DNA of 64,000 nt. Source: Sorangium cellulosum So0157-2 (GTDB lineage: Bacteria > Myxococcota_A > Polyangia > Polyangiales > Polyangiaceae). Position numbers and translations under genes: made by a program. The notes below the pieces were generated by a model. That model did no database searches. It worked only from the letters and a program-made list of their open reading frames with translations, and had not been told where the DNA came from. This document shows positions 27,353 to 37,731 of this stretch, one piece after another (positions within the stretch are counted from its first letter, which is position 1; each line of letters begins with the position of its first letter). The DNA lies in the NCBI RefSeq assembly GCF_000418325.1, contig NC_021658.1, positions 1,922,001 through 1,986,000 on the forward strand, given 5' to 3'.

Positions 27353-27487
27353 GGTGGCTCGCTCGCCGGTCGGCCGAATGCCGTAGCCGGCACGCGTTGC
27401 GCCGGACGCAAAATGGAGAGGCTTCCTTGCTTGTGCGGCGCGGCCGCCGCATCGAAAAGCCAATGGGCCGTCTATGAGGAGAAGCCT

Positions 27488-27826
27488 ATGGGAGACCAGG
27501 TGTACCCGCTGCAATCGAAGGAGGCCTCGCAGAAACGGCACGATCTGGCGCCCGAGCCGGACGAGGCCTTCCGCGAGTTCAGCAAGCGCGTGTTTGCCGA
27601 GGGCGCCCTGCCGGCGAAGGTGAAGCAGCTCATCGCCGTCGCCGTGGCGCACGTCACGCAGTGCCCGTATTGCATCCGCGGCCACACCCAGGGCGCGCTT
27701 CGACACGGGGCGAGTGAGCAGGAGATCATGGAGGCCATCTGGGTCGCCGCCGAGATGCGCGCGGGCGGCGCGTTCGCGCACTCGGTCATCGCGATCGCCG
27801 CGATGGGGGAGCCGCCGACCCGATAG
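27488..27826 (+). CDS. AhpD/carboxymuconolactone decarboxylase-like protein
   Basis: A 112-aa all-helical protein with the family motif AVAHVTQCPYCIRGHTQGAL. The CPYC pair and downstream His are the redox/proton-relay residues of AhpD-like proteins. These act as alkylhydroperoxidases or carboxymuconolactone decarboxylases; single-domain members of this length are often generic peroxidase-like proteins. The ATG at 27488 is preceded by GAGGAG. The broken cupin gene 36 bases downstream is probably in the same transcript. Confidence 0.85.
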   Translation: MGDQVYPLQSKEASQKRHDLAPEPDEAFREFSKRVFAEGALPAKVKQLIAVAVAHVTQCPYCIRGHTQGALRHGASEQEIMEAIWVAAEMRAGGAFAHSVIAIAAMGEPPTR

Positions 27827-27862
27827 GCCGGCGTCCAGGCCCATGTTCGAAGGAGGAGCGCC

Positions 27863-28178
27863 ATGAGCACCGAAAAGGCGGAGTCCACGAATCACCGGCA
27901 GATTGGCCGGGAGACCGTCGTGCAGCGCGAGGGCTTGGAGGTCCTCCGGCTCGTCGTCCCGGCAGGCAGCGTCGTCCCGGAGCATCACGCCGCGGTCGAC
28001 GTGGTGGTGGTCGTCGTGGGCGGCTCAGGCGTCTTCACGGTGGCCGGCGAGCCTCGTCGCATCGGGCGGTCGCATCGGGCGCGGCGACGTGATCGACATG
28101 GCTCCGGCCGTACGTCATGCCATCGCCGCGGAAGAGGATCTTACGCTCGTCGTGGTCAGAGCGCGTCTCGCCTCGTAG
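27863..28178 (+). pseudogene. Small cupin, frameshifted by a 13-bp duplication
   Basis: The start has an excellent AAGGAGG. The first frame gives LRLVVPAGSVVPEHHA, a run of Val, and GGSGVFTVAGEPRRIG; the second gives GRGDVIDMAPAVRHAIAAEE and a normal end. The break is an exact tandem duplication of GTCGCATCGGGCG. Removing one copy restores a continuous 100-aa cupin with the metal-binding His residues. In its present state the product would be truncated or misfolded after about residue 65. Confidence 0.75.
28056..28081 (+). repeat. 13-bp exact tandem duplication
   Basis: Copies at 28056-28068 and 28069-28081 (GTCGCATCGGGCG). It causes the cupin frameshift. Confidence 0.9.
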
Positions 28179-28263
28179 GGTTTGCAGCGAGAAGGGAAGA
28201 AGGGTGCATGGCCAACGTGAGGCGACGAGGAGGGCGCGGACTGCGCGCGTCGGTGCCAAGACG

Positions 28264-28430
28264 GCGGACGCGGTGCTCCTCAAAAGGGCCTACGAGCAGC
28301 CCGAAGCGGCCGACGGGTACCGTGTGCTCGTGGACCGGCTGTGGCCGCGAGGCGTGCGCAAGGACGCGCTCGCGATCGACGCCTGGATGAAGGAGATCGG
28401 GCCGAGCGAGGAGCTCCGCCGCTCGTTCTG
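28264..28430 (+). pseudogene. DUF488 protein fragment, direct copy
   Basis: Reads VLLKRAYEQPEAADGYRVLV, DRLWPRGVRKDALAIDAWMK and EIGPSEELRRSF, the N-terminal half of a DUF488 protein. The frame then runs into unrelated sequence leading to the ArsR gene, so the C-terminal half is lost. Compare the inverted fragment at 27219-27352. Confidence 0.6.
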
Positions 28431-28524
28431 TCTCTGTAAATGGTCGCAAATTTCTGAATCAACGTCGGCTCGCGACGGAGCACGCGCTCGATTTCCTCTT
28501 GCACGAAGCCGACTCGCGCGTCAG

Positions 28525-28893
28525 ATGCTGAACCACATGGTTCAGTGTTCGAGTGCCCGCCTCGATGCTTCCTTCGCCGCGCTTTCCGACGCGACCCGGC
28601 GCGGCGTTCTGGAGCAGCTCGGACGAGCCGACGCTTCGATCACGGACCTCGCCGAGAGGTTTCACATGACCCTCACGGGCATGAAGAAGCACGTCGGCGT
28701 CCTCGAGCGGGCCGGGCTCGTCACCACCGAGAAGGTCGGCCGCGTGCGTACCTGCAAGCTCGGCCCGCGCGGGCTCGACGAAGAGACGGCGTGGATCGAG
28801 AGGTACCGCCAGCTCTGGGCCGCACGCTTCGACGAGCTGGACAAGGTCATCGAGGAGCTGAAACGAAAGGAGAACGTCGATGGACGCAAGTAA
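28525..28893 (+). CDS. ArsR-family transcriptional regulator
   Basis: A 122-aa winged-helix protein: FAALSDATRRGVLEQLGRAD, SITDLAERFHMTLTGMKKHV (recognition region), and VLERAGLVTTEKVGRVRTCK. It has no cysteine metal site, which fits the ArsR subgroup that pairs with AHSA1/SRPBCC proteins. It overlaps the AHSA1 gene by 14 bases, so the pair is one transcript. The ATG at 28525 is chosen because the frame upstream is DUF488 debris. It probably represses its own operon; the signal is unknown. Confidence 0.85.
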   Translation: MLNHMVQCSSARLDASFAALSDATRRGVLEQLGRADASITDLAERFHMTLTGMKKHVGVLERAGLVTTEKVGRVRTCKLGPRGLDEETAWIERYRQLWAARFDELDKVIEELKRKENVDGRK

Positions 28894-29404
28894 AGAGAGT
28901 GAGCCCAAATTGACGAGCAACCGCACGACGGTGGAACCGAAGTCCGATCGCGAGATCGTCGTCACGCGGACCTTCGATGCCCCGGCGCGCATCGTGTTCC
29001 AGGCGTGGACCACGCCGGAGCTGTTCAGGCGGTGGTGGATACCGAAGTCGATGCCCGTGCCTCTACTTTCCTACGAAGCGGATATTCGCGCCGGCGGCAG
29101 CTACCGCCTGGTCTTTGGTCACGATGCCGCGCAGCCGATGGCGTTCTTCGGCACGTACCTCGAAGTGACACCGCATTCGCGCATCGTGTGGACGAACGAC
29201 GAAGCGGGCGACGATGGCGCCGTCACGACCGTGACCCTCGAGGAAAAAGCCGGCAAGACGCTGCAGGTGCTGCACGAGCTCTATCGATCGAAGCAAGCGC
29301 GCGACGCCGCCCTGGCCTCGGGCGCGTACAGCGGGATGGGCGAGACGTTCGAGCAGCTCGATGAGCTCCTCGTCACGCTCGGTACGACGGCGCGACCGTC
29401 CTGA
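28880..29404 (+). CDS. AHSA1/SRPBCC family protein
   Basis: 174 aa with the AHSA1 pattern: REIVVTRTFDAPARIVFQAW, TTPELFRRWW, DIRAGGSYRLVF, FFGTYLEVTPHSRIVWT, and a C-terminal helix MGETFEQLDELL. SRPBCC proteins bind hydrophobic ligands. Genes paired with ArsR regulators are common in bacteria, and their ligands are mostly unknown. Translationally coupled to the ArsR gene. Confidence 0.85.
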   Translation: MDASKESEPKLTSNRTTVEPKSDREIVVTRTFDAPARIVFQAWTTPELFRRWWIPKSMPVPLLSYEADIRAGGSYRLVFGHDAAQPMAFFGTYLEVTPHSRIVWTNDEAGDDGAVTTVTLEEKAGKTLQVLHELYRSKQARDAALASGAYSGMGETFEQLDELLVTLGTTARPS

Positions 29405-29697
29405 AGCCATCGCGCGGGAGGGGCGCCGGGGAGCGCGACGAGCGCGGTCCTCCTTCTCGGCGCTGCGCATTCACGCGGGCGGCGCGAGGCGCACGAGGGC
29501 CGCCGCCTCGGCACGCGCGCGAAGAGGGCGCGGAGCTCGGGCGGGATTCTCCGCAAATGCACGCGTCGTCACCGCGTCCGTTCGCGTGGATCCTCTTACG
29601 GCCACGCGCCGCCGGCCCGCGCTTCCAGATCGACGGGCGGCCGGGCGTTTGCGAGAACGTCGACCGACTCGCCAGCGGCCAGAGAGCGCAGGCGCGT

Positions 29698-30231
29698 CTA
29701 CTGGAGCCTGTGGAGCAACTCCGTGTCCTGGTCGCCCAGCAGGTAGGTGGCGATGAAGGTCGCGGGGGCCGAGCTGGAATCGTTGTCGAAGCGCTCGATG
29801 GGCGTGCTCGCGGGCTCGAAGATCGTCTGCCCTGCCGTGTAGTACCTGGCCGGTTGGCCTTTCACCTGAAACAGAATACGCCCTTCGGTCACATAGCAGA
29901 CGACCGGACCGGGGTGCGTGTGCGGCCCGGCCTTGAACCCAGGGGGCAACGTCAGCCGCTGCACCTCGACGCGGGTCACGGCCTTCCCGCCCGCGACCGC
30001 GTGAGTCCCGAGCGAGGCTCGCTCCAGGACCGAGTCCCGCGCGCATCCCGCGCCGGCACAGAGCAAGGCTGTCGCTATCGCGAGCGCAGCCCGGGAGAGG
30101 CGGCGCCCGCTCCCAGGGAGCGCTCTCCCCGGACGCCGCGCGCGACGATGGCTGTCGGCGAGATCGCGAGGGAGGTCTCCTTCGCGCAGCGGCGGCTCGC
30201 CATTCCGCCGTGAGATGCGAGCAAAACGCAT
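29698..30231 (-). CDS. Exported cupin-domain lipoprotein
   Basis: 177 aa. A long basic N-terminus, a hydrophobic stretch and a lipobox-like GAGC near residue 63 precede a single cupin barrel with LPPGFKAGPHTHPGPVVCYV (His residues of metal motif 1), a Gly-rich turn, and EPASTPIERFDN. The start at 30231 is the nearest ATG; no better one is seen. It is divergent from a LysR gene starting at 30360, which is its likely regulator. Catalytic or sensor role unknown. Confidence 0.7.
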   Translation of the reverse strand: MRFARISRRNGEPPLREGDLPRDLADSHRRARRPGRALPGSGRRLSRAALAIATALLCAGAGCARDSVLERASLGTHAVAGGKAVTRVEVQRLTLPPGFKAGPHTHPGPVVCYVTEGRILFQVKGQPARYYTAGQTIFEPASTPIERFDNDSSSAPATFIATYLLGDQDTELLHRLQ

Positions 30232-30359
30232 GGAATGTGGGTCCCTGTGCTCTGTCAGGCGGCTCCGGCTCGCCTTGACGCCACCAGCATGACGGAGCAC
30301 CATCGTGCTGAAAATCAGGAACTTTGGTACGGATAGTTCAGAAGAACGGGACGGTTGGC

Positions 30360-31274
30360 ATGGAACGCGTCACCTTCGATCTCGACGTGTTGCGCAGCTT
30401 CGTCGCGGGGGTGGAGCTGGGCAGCTTCGCCAGGGCGGCGAGCCGGGTGGGCCGGTCGACCTCGGCGGTGAGCGCTCAGCTCAAGAAGCTGGAGGAGCAG
30501 GCGGGCACGCCGCTCTTTCGCAAGGCCGGGCGCGGTCTCGCGCTGACGGAGGCGGGCGAGACGATGCTGGCGTACGCCCGCCGCCTGCTCGAGCTGAACG
30601 ACGAGGCGGCGGCCGCGGTCCGCGGCGTCGATCTCGAGGGCTGGGTCCGGCTCGGCCTGCAACAGGACTTCGGTGACGTGCTGCTCTCCGGGGTGCTGGG
30701 GCGGTTTTCGCGCGCCCACCCGAGGGTGCGGATCGAGGTGCGGGTCGCGCGCAATGCGGAGCTGCTCGAGCGGGTCACGTCGGGCCGGCTCGATCTCGCG
30801 CTCGTGTGGGGCGACGGGATGGGGGCGCCGCATGGCGAGCGTCTGGCCGAGCTGCCGATGCGCTGGATCGGGTCGGCCGCGGGGGGCCCTGCGCGGGCCG
30901 GGGCGGAGGGCGAGCCGCTGCCGCTCCTGGCCATCGAGGCGCCGTGCCGGTTCCGGGATGCCGCCGCGGCGGCGCTCGATCGCGCTGGCATCCCGTGGCG
31001 GCTCGCGTTCACCAGCCCGGACCTGGGCGGGCTCTGGGCCGCGGCGGCGGCAGGGCTCGGGTTCACGGTGCGCACGCCGATCGGCCTGCCCGCCGGCGTG
31101 CGCGCGCTCGGCCCCGGGGAGGCCGGGCTGCCGGCGCTGCCCGCGCTCCCCCTGGCTCTGCACCAGGCAACGGCGGAACCGGAGCTCCCGACCGCCCGCC
31201 TCGCGGCCCTCGTGGTGCAGGCGCTGCAGCGTCCCGTCGAGATCGCTCGTGGAGTCGAGCCGATCGCCTCGTGA
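30360..31274 (+). CDS. LysR-family transcriptional regulator
   Basis: 304 aa. The N-terminal winged HTH reads DLDVLRSFVAGVELGSFARA, ASRVGRSTSAVSAQLKKLEE and GTPLFRKAGRGLALTEAGE. A periplasmic-binding-like effector domain follows. It is transcribed away from the cupin lipoprotein with a 128-base shared intergenic region, the classical LysR arrangement. The ATG at 30360 gives the standard N-terminus. The C-terminal end overlaps the dispersed repeat copy B. Confidence 0.85.
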   Translation: MERVTFDLDVLRSFVAGVELGSFARAASRVGRSTSAVSAQLKKLEEQAGTPLFRKAGRGLALTEAGETMLAYARRLLELNDEAAAAVRGVDLEGWVRLGLQQDFGDVLLSGVLGRFSRAHPRVRIEVRVARNAELLERVTSGRLDLALVWGDGMGAPHGERLAELPMRWIGSAAGGPARAGAEGEPLPLLAIEAPCRFRDAAAAALDRAGIPWRLAFTSPDLGGLWAAAAAGLGFTVRTPIGLPAGVRALGPGEAGLPALPALPLALHQATAEPELPTARLAALVVQALQRPVEIARGVEPIAS

Positions 31275-31390
31275 ACGACCCGGGCCGCCACCTCATCCCC
31301 GAGGGCGACGGCGCGGCTCACGGAACTGGCGAGCGAGGTGACCTCGGCCGCCCGGGGCGACGGCTCGGTCACGACTCCGGGGCGCTGCGG
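31260..31390 (-). repeat. Dispersed repeat, copy B
   Basis: The minus strand gives VSRAVALGD..AARVVHEAIG, matching copy A at 5990-6135; DNA similarity is also clear. It abuts and slightly overlaps the 3' end of the LysR gene, suggesting that an element inserted or recombined there. Confidence 0.5.
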
Positions 31391-31448
31391 CACGCAACCG
31401 CCGCCGAGCGGCGCGAGGCTGCGCGGACCGCCGGTCAGCAACGGCGAG

Positions 31449-32352
31449 TCAGCCAGCTGTCTCGAGGACCGCGCCCTCCAGAACGCCGCGATCCACGCGC
31501 CACGAGCGTCCACATGCCTGGCAGACGAGAGCTCCTTCCACGGCACGGAAGCGCGCCGCGCTGACGCGACAGTGCGGACAGGTCATGGGCTGCTCGAACA
31601 CGGCCCAGACCTTTCTCGCCGACACCCACCGTTCGAGCTGACCTGGGTTCTCGGGTTGGACATCCTGGGTCGCCTCTCTGCAGAACACGAGGATGCGCCG
31701 AGGCTCTTCGAAGAGCCAGAGCCAGCGGTCGGACCTGCTCTCCCCGATCCGGATCTTCCTGAGCTGCTCGGTGTTCAACGAGAAGCGCGCGGACGGCGAG
31801 CCAAGATGAGAGCGGCACAAAGCGTACAGCGTAGGTGCGGCGAGCTTTGGCCAATACGACAGCGGTCCCCGACTGAGTCCGAAGTCCACCACGAAGCCGC
31901 CTTGGGAGATGCTCACGTCGGCCTGCTGTGGTGCCAAGATGATCGTGGCCATCTTCCGCACCTCGGGGACGTCCACCGCATGGACGGCACCGCGTAGCAC
32001 TGCGCGCGATCGTTCGAAGGCCGTGCCTGGGTTCAAGTCTTCGGGGAGCATGGTCATGTGTGGCGGCCCCGAAATCAGCGAAGCTATGGACGACCGCGTC
32101 CGTGGATATTTTAACATGCTCTCTCCACGCGGACAAACGACGAGGGGCCGCTTGCTGCCATAACGACTCGGTCAGCGCGACGACCGACAGGCGCTCGTCA
32201 CCGGCAGCGCCGGTGAGCGTGATACACACCTCGGGATCGAACGACGGCATGAGCAGCAGCCGGAGGGCTGGGAGGGACAAGCCTGGGTCGATGAACGCAG
32301 GGAGCCCCATCGCATTGCAGATCGCGTCAGCGGTGTACCGTTCCGTCAGCAT
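31449..32352 (-). pseudogene. Zinc-ribbon protein of unknown function, one-base frameshift
   Basis: The frame from 32352 (MLTERYTADAICNAMGLPAF onward) and the frame ending at 31449 (HMTMLPEDLNPGTAFERSR onward) join if one base is removed from the C4 run at 32067-32070. The joined product is a continuous 300-aa protein reading FADFGPPHMTMLPEDL across the joint. Its C-terminus has a zinc ribbon (CPHC and CQAC). Family unknown. An internal ATG at 32057 could still express the C-terminal 202 residues. It could be a sequencing error in the homopolymer. Confidence 0.6.
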
Positions 32353-32492
32353 CGAACCCCCTCGACCGGTCCAACGACTGCCGTTCTGCAGCGCCGCGAA
32401 GCGTCGTCGGTAGCAGCGGCAGGTTCGCCGACGCGCTCGCCGAGCACCACCCCGACGTCGTCGGGCAGGTTGCCCGATGGAAGAGTCACCGC

Positions 32493-33353
32493 CTAAATGA
32501 TGCCGCTGTGAACGATCCGGTAGGACAGGCGGCCGAGCGCATATTCGAGCCCGCGCTCGAGGCTGCCGCGCGTCGTGATGCGCCCGAGGTCGACGTCGAG
32601 CCCGACCAGGGTCTGCGCCGCGGCGGGGCCCATGCCCACGAGCACGCTCTCGCAGCCGAGCAATGCCGCGGCTTGCACGGTGCGAAGCAGGGCCTCGGCG
32701 GCCATGGTGTCGACGAGCGGGACGCCCGTCACGTCGATGATCACGAAGCGCGCGGAAGCGTCGCTGATCGCGGCGAGGACGCTCTCGGTGACCTGCGCGG
32801 CCCGCTCCTGGTTCAGCGCGCCGACGAGCGGCAGGAGCAAGACGCCCTGCCAGACGCGCATGACCGGCACCGCGAGCTTTTCGAGCAGCGCGCGCTGCGC
32901 CTCGATGATCCCGAGCTGCGCGCGATTTTCAGCCTCGAGCCGCTCGGCCGCGACGAGCTTGCCCTTCATGTTCGTGATGTCCGTGATGATGCCGCAGAGC
33001 CCGACCACCCGCCCGGCGTCGTCGCGCATGGGGTACTTGCGGGTCCACATCGTCCGCTCGACGCGGTCGCCGCCGGTGATCACCTCCTGGTTCTCGTCGG
33101 GCTCGCCCGTGTTCACGACGAGATCGTCGTGCTCCCAGAAGACCGCGACCTGCTCGGCGGGCCAGAACCCCGTGTCATCCTTGCCGATGAGCTCCTCCCG
33201 CGGGTGCCCGATGAGCTTGCAATACCCCTCGTTGACGGCGAGCCAGCGATGCGCCCGGTTCTTGACGAAAATCGGATCGGGCAGGGTATCGATGATGCGC
33301 TGGAGCAGCTCGACGCGGTGCCAGGTGAAGGGATCGGCGGGGAGGCTGGTCAT
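32493..33353 (-). CDS. PAS-STAS domain protein (RsbR-like)
   Basis: 286 aa. A PAS domain (about 15-130) shows IIDTLPDPIFVKNRAHRWLA, VNEGYCKLIG and GKDDTGFWP. After a linker helix, a STAS domain (about 165-280) shows VLLLPLVGALNQERA, FVIIDVTGVPLVDTMAAEAL and GCESVLVGMGP. The Asp-hydrophobic-Thr segment is where RsbR/RsbS-type proteins are phosphorylated. It is likely a sensor component of a stressosome-like partner-switching pathway, although no RsbS/RsbT partner is adjacent. Confidence 0.85.
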   Translation of the reverse strand: MTSLPADPFTWHRVELLQRIIDTLPDPIFVKNRAHRWLAVNEGYCKLIGHPREELIGKDDTGFWPAEQVAVFWEHDDLVVNTGEPDENQEVITGGDRVERTMWTRKYPMRDDAGRVVGLCGIITDITNMKGKLVAAERLEAENRAQLGIIEAQRALLEKLAVPVMRVWQGVLLLPLVGALNQERAAQVTESVLAAISDASARFVIIDVTGVPLVDTMAAEALLRTVQAAALLGCESVLVGMGPAAAQTLVGLDVDLGRITTRGSLERGLEYALGRLSYRIVHSGII

Positions 33354-33456
33354 TGCAACTCACGCACCCCCGCTGAAAACATACGCTTCGACCATACCAA
33401 GGAACGCCCGCCGGCTCAAGGGCTGCTCCGGCGGCCCGGCAACCTCGGCTTCGCGC

Positions 33457-34896
33457 TCACCGGGCTCGAGGCGGGCGGGGCCGCCAGGTGCCGTGGAACC
33501 CGAACGGAACGCGGTGCGGCAGGCGGGCGACCGCGACGGGGCCAGCGGGGAGGCCCATGGCGTCGAACACCAGCAAGTCGCTGCGCTTCTCCCGTTCACG
33601 CCAGGCCACGGCGAGCAGCCAGCCGTCGCCCTCGGCCGCGTCCTCCGCGCGCGGCACGAACACCGGTTCGGACACCACGTCGCCGTGCGGCAGCGTGTGA
33701 ATGCTGCGTTCGCCGGTGTCGAAGTCGAATCGGGCGAGGCTGTCGTAGAGCACGCTCTCCGAGTCGCCTCGCGCGCGCGAGGTCGCATGGCAGGTGTAGA
33801 AGCCGCAGCGGTTGCGCCGCCCCGTGTAGCGCTCGTCGATACGTGGAAACTCCGCCACGAGATCATCGAGGTAGTCACGCCGGAACCCGGTGCCTGCGTC
33901 CGCCAGGTGGAAGGTCCAGCGGCACAGGCGCGCGGCCATCGCCTCGGGGTCGCCGGGGCGGCCCTCGGCGTCGGGCAGGCCGGGCGCGGCCTCCGATTGC
34001 ATGACGTAGGCCACGATGGTGTCGCCGTCCTCCCAGGCGTTCATCACATGGAACACATGGCAGGCGTCGGTGTGGAACCAGCGCGGCGTGCCGGCCGCGT
34101 CCCCGCGCCGCATCACGCCGACGTGGGTCCGCAAGCTCGCATCCCAGGCCAGCAGCGGCTTGCCGCGCAGGGCGCGCTCCACGCTGAGCGTCAGCGGCGT
34201 GACGGGAAAGAGCACATGCCCGCGCGTCATCATGAAGTCGTGCACCATGCTGGCATACGGCGCTGTGAACGACGTTAGCCGCGTGACCTCGCAGCGCGCG
34301 TCCAGCACGCCATAGAGCATGCTCGGCGAGCAGGGGCCGTCGGGCGAGTACGCGAAGAAGTGCACCTCGCCGCGCTCGGGGTCGATCTTGGGGTGCGCGG
34401 TGAAGCGCGAGGTCACGCGGCCGCCGAAGCTCTGGTGCCCCTTGGAAGCCAGCGTGCCGGGGTCGAGCTCGAAGGGCTGATGCGACTCTTCGAGCGCGAA
34501 CAGCCGATCGCCGTGCCAAAGCATGCTGGTGTTGGCCGTGCCGCCGTTGCGGCCCTGCGCCAGCGGGTCGGTGGTGGCGGGGTTTCCGAAGGTGCCGAAG
34601 AGCGCGCGCCCGGCTTCGTGCTCGAGCTGCCACTTCGGCGTGCGCGCCCAGCGGTTGCGGTACGACACCTTGCCGGCGCCGATGTGGAACGCATGCACCA
34701 TGCCGTCGCCGGAGAACCAGTGATAGTCGTCGTCGCGCGGCGTGTACTGCGGGTTCGGGCCGACACGGTACAGGCTCCCTTCCAGCCCGGGCGGCAGGGT
34801 GCCCTCGATCTCGAGCGCCGCGATGTCGTGCTCCTCGCGGAGGGGCGCGTAGTTGCCGGTAAAGAAATGCGGATTCGTCTGCGTTTTTGCGTTCAC
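33457..34896 (-). CDS. Carotenoid cleavage oxygenase
   Basis: 479 aa of the RPE65/carotenoid oxygenase family. The seven-bladed propeller begins PPGLEGSLYRVGPNPQYTP. The iron-binding histidines are seen in TAHPKID, SMVHDFMMT, ACHVFHVMNA and near the C-terminus in PFGFHGTW. The enzyme splits a carotenoid or apocarotenoid double bond with O2. GTG start; no carotenoid synthesis gene is nearby, so the substrate remains open. Length is normal for the family. Confidence 0.9.
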   Translation of the reverse strand: MNAKTQTNPHFFTGNYAPLREEHDIAALEIEGTLPPGLEGSLYRVGPNPQYTPRDDDYHWFSGDGMVHAFHIGAGKVSYRNRWARTPKWQLEHEAGRALFGTFGNPATTDPLAQGRNGGTANTSMLWHGDRLFALEESHQPFELDPGTLASKGHQSFGGRVTSRFTAHPKIDPERGEVHFFAYSPDGPCSPSMLYGVLDARCEVTRLTSFTAPYASMVHDFMMTRGHVLFPVTPLTLSVERALRGKPLLAWDASLRTHVGVMRRGDAAGTPRWFHTDACHVFHVMNAWEDGDTIVAYVMQSEAAPGLPDAEGRPGDPEAMAARLCRWTFHLADAGTGFRRDYLDDLVAEFPRIDERYTGRRNRCGFYTCHATSRARGDSESVLYDSLARFDFDTGERSIHTLPHGDVVSEPVFVPRAEDAAEGDGWLLAVAWREREKRSDLLVFDAMGLPAGPVAVARLPHRVPFGFHGTWRPRPPRAR

Positions 34897-36611
<1,715 letters not shown>

Positions 36612-37032
36612 CGGCTGGCCGCGAGGGAAAGAGACCCGCGCGCGAGTCGGCCAGAGGTCGTCGCATGGGAGACGCCAACGCATGGAGACGCCGCTGTCGC
36701 CACCTGGAGAGGAGCGGGCCGACGGCTCATCCACCCATATTGGCGCTCTCGTTCCGCTGACGCGGCCCGGCTGGGTCGAGGCAGGCCGGCACTTGCTCGC
36801 CGGGCTCGAGCTGGCCGTCTCCAGTTCTCCCGCACGCCAGGCGTCAACGTCTGGCAATGGGCTTGGCCGCCGGTCCAAGTCGTCGATCGAGATCCGGCGG
36901 ACCCCGATTGCCTTCGGATCCTTCGTGCCGGCTCAGAGCGCGCAGAGGTCCGACTGCCCAGGTCCGTCCGAGTTCGAGGCTGTCCACCTGCCCACGTGAA
37001 AGCACGGCCGAAGTCGTGTCGCCCGCTATTGC
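36612..37032. other. No gene seen
   Basis: 421 bases after gdhA with only short unrelated frames. GC-rich imperfect inverted repeats just after the gdhA stop could be a terminator, but there is no T-run. Confidence 0.4.
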
Positions 37033-37290
37033 GTGGCGTTCGTCCTGACGCAGGCGATCGAGGTCCCGATCTACCGGCGCGCGCTCGGCCTGCGCCCGCT
37101 CGTCACGTTCGGAGCGAGCCTGATCACGCACCCGATCGTGTGCTTCGTGATGCCGGCCCTGTGGAGGACGCTGTACGTGGCCGCGATCCGAGGAGATCCG
37201 CGCTTCGTGCTGGGGGAGACGGGCTACTTCCTCGGGTACGGGGTCCTCGCGGAGGGGTTCGCGGTGGCCGTGGAGGCGGCGTACTTCTGG
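37033..37290 (+). pseudogene. Truncated small integral membrane protein
   Basis: Three hydrophobic helices are visible: AFVLTQAIEVPIYRRAL, THPIVCFVMPAL, and YGVLAEGFAVAVEAAYFW. This pattern belongs to small myxobacterial four-helix membrane proteins. After the third helix the frame continues in low-complexity, non-membrane sequence. No start signal precedes the GTG at 37033. Both ends seem lost, so I regard it as a remnant. Confidence 0.45.
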
Positions 37291-37731
37291 AAGGCGGGGG
37301 GTGACGGTGCCGCCGTAGCCCCGTTGTTTGACCGCCGTTACATTGAGCGTCATGGGGGCTTTACAGGTGTCACACGCGCGCGACAGCCGGCCGCCCATGA
37401 AGAGCATCTGTCAATGCCGGACCGAGCCGGCCAAGGAGAAGCCCGCCGAGGCGCGAGGGTAAGAGCGTGGCTGAAGCACGCTAAAGCCCGAGCAACGCAG
37501 GCGGACGCCGCGGATCCGCCGGCCGGCGACGGGAGATCTTGCTAGACGCTCTTCGTCCTCAGCAGGTCCCATCAGGGTGGCGCGCAGGTTGCAATAAGCC
37601 ACACGAACGTCCGCGTGATGAACGACCCGGGCCACGTCGGCGGCGATGGCCGGCGGGGGTCAGGTCTCCGGCGCGCGACGGCTGGATCAAGGCTTTCGAG
37701 ACATTGCTCGCAAGAGCAGAGGAGCCCACAA
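37291..37731. other. No gene seen; upstream region of lipoprotein gene
   Basis: Frames here are short and overlapping. The promoter and ribosome site (GAGGAG at about 37719) of the lipoprotein gene lie at its right end. Confidence 0.4.

Larger units (their letters stand above)
26965..27487. other. Transposon and DUF488 debris, no intact gene
   Basis: Holds a minus-strand ISAs1-like fragment and a minus-strand DUF488 fragment (listed separately). The rest is unassigned. The promoter of the AhpD-like gene must lie near its right end. Confidence 0.5.

Noticed and set aside
29405..29697. Possible gene between the AHSA1 gene and the exported cupin
   Set aside because: Frames on both strands are short, Arg/Ala-rich, and match nothing known to me.
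37600..37660. Possible third copy of the ARVVHEAI repeat (minus strand gives ARVVHH)
   Set aside because: Similarity covers only about 20 bases and the following peptide differs, so it was not counted as a copy.
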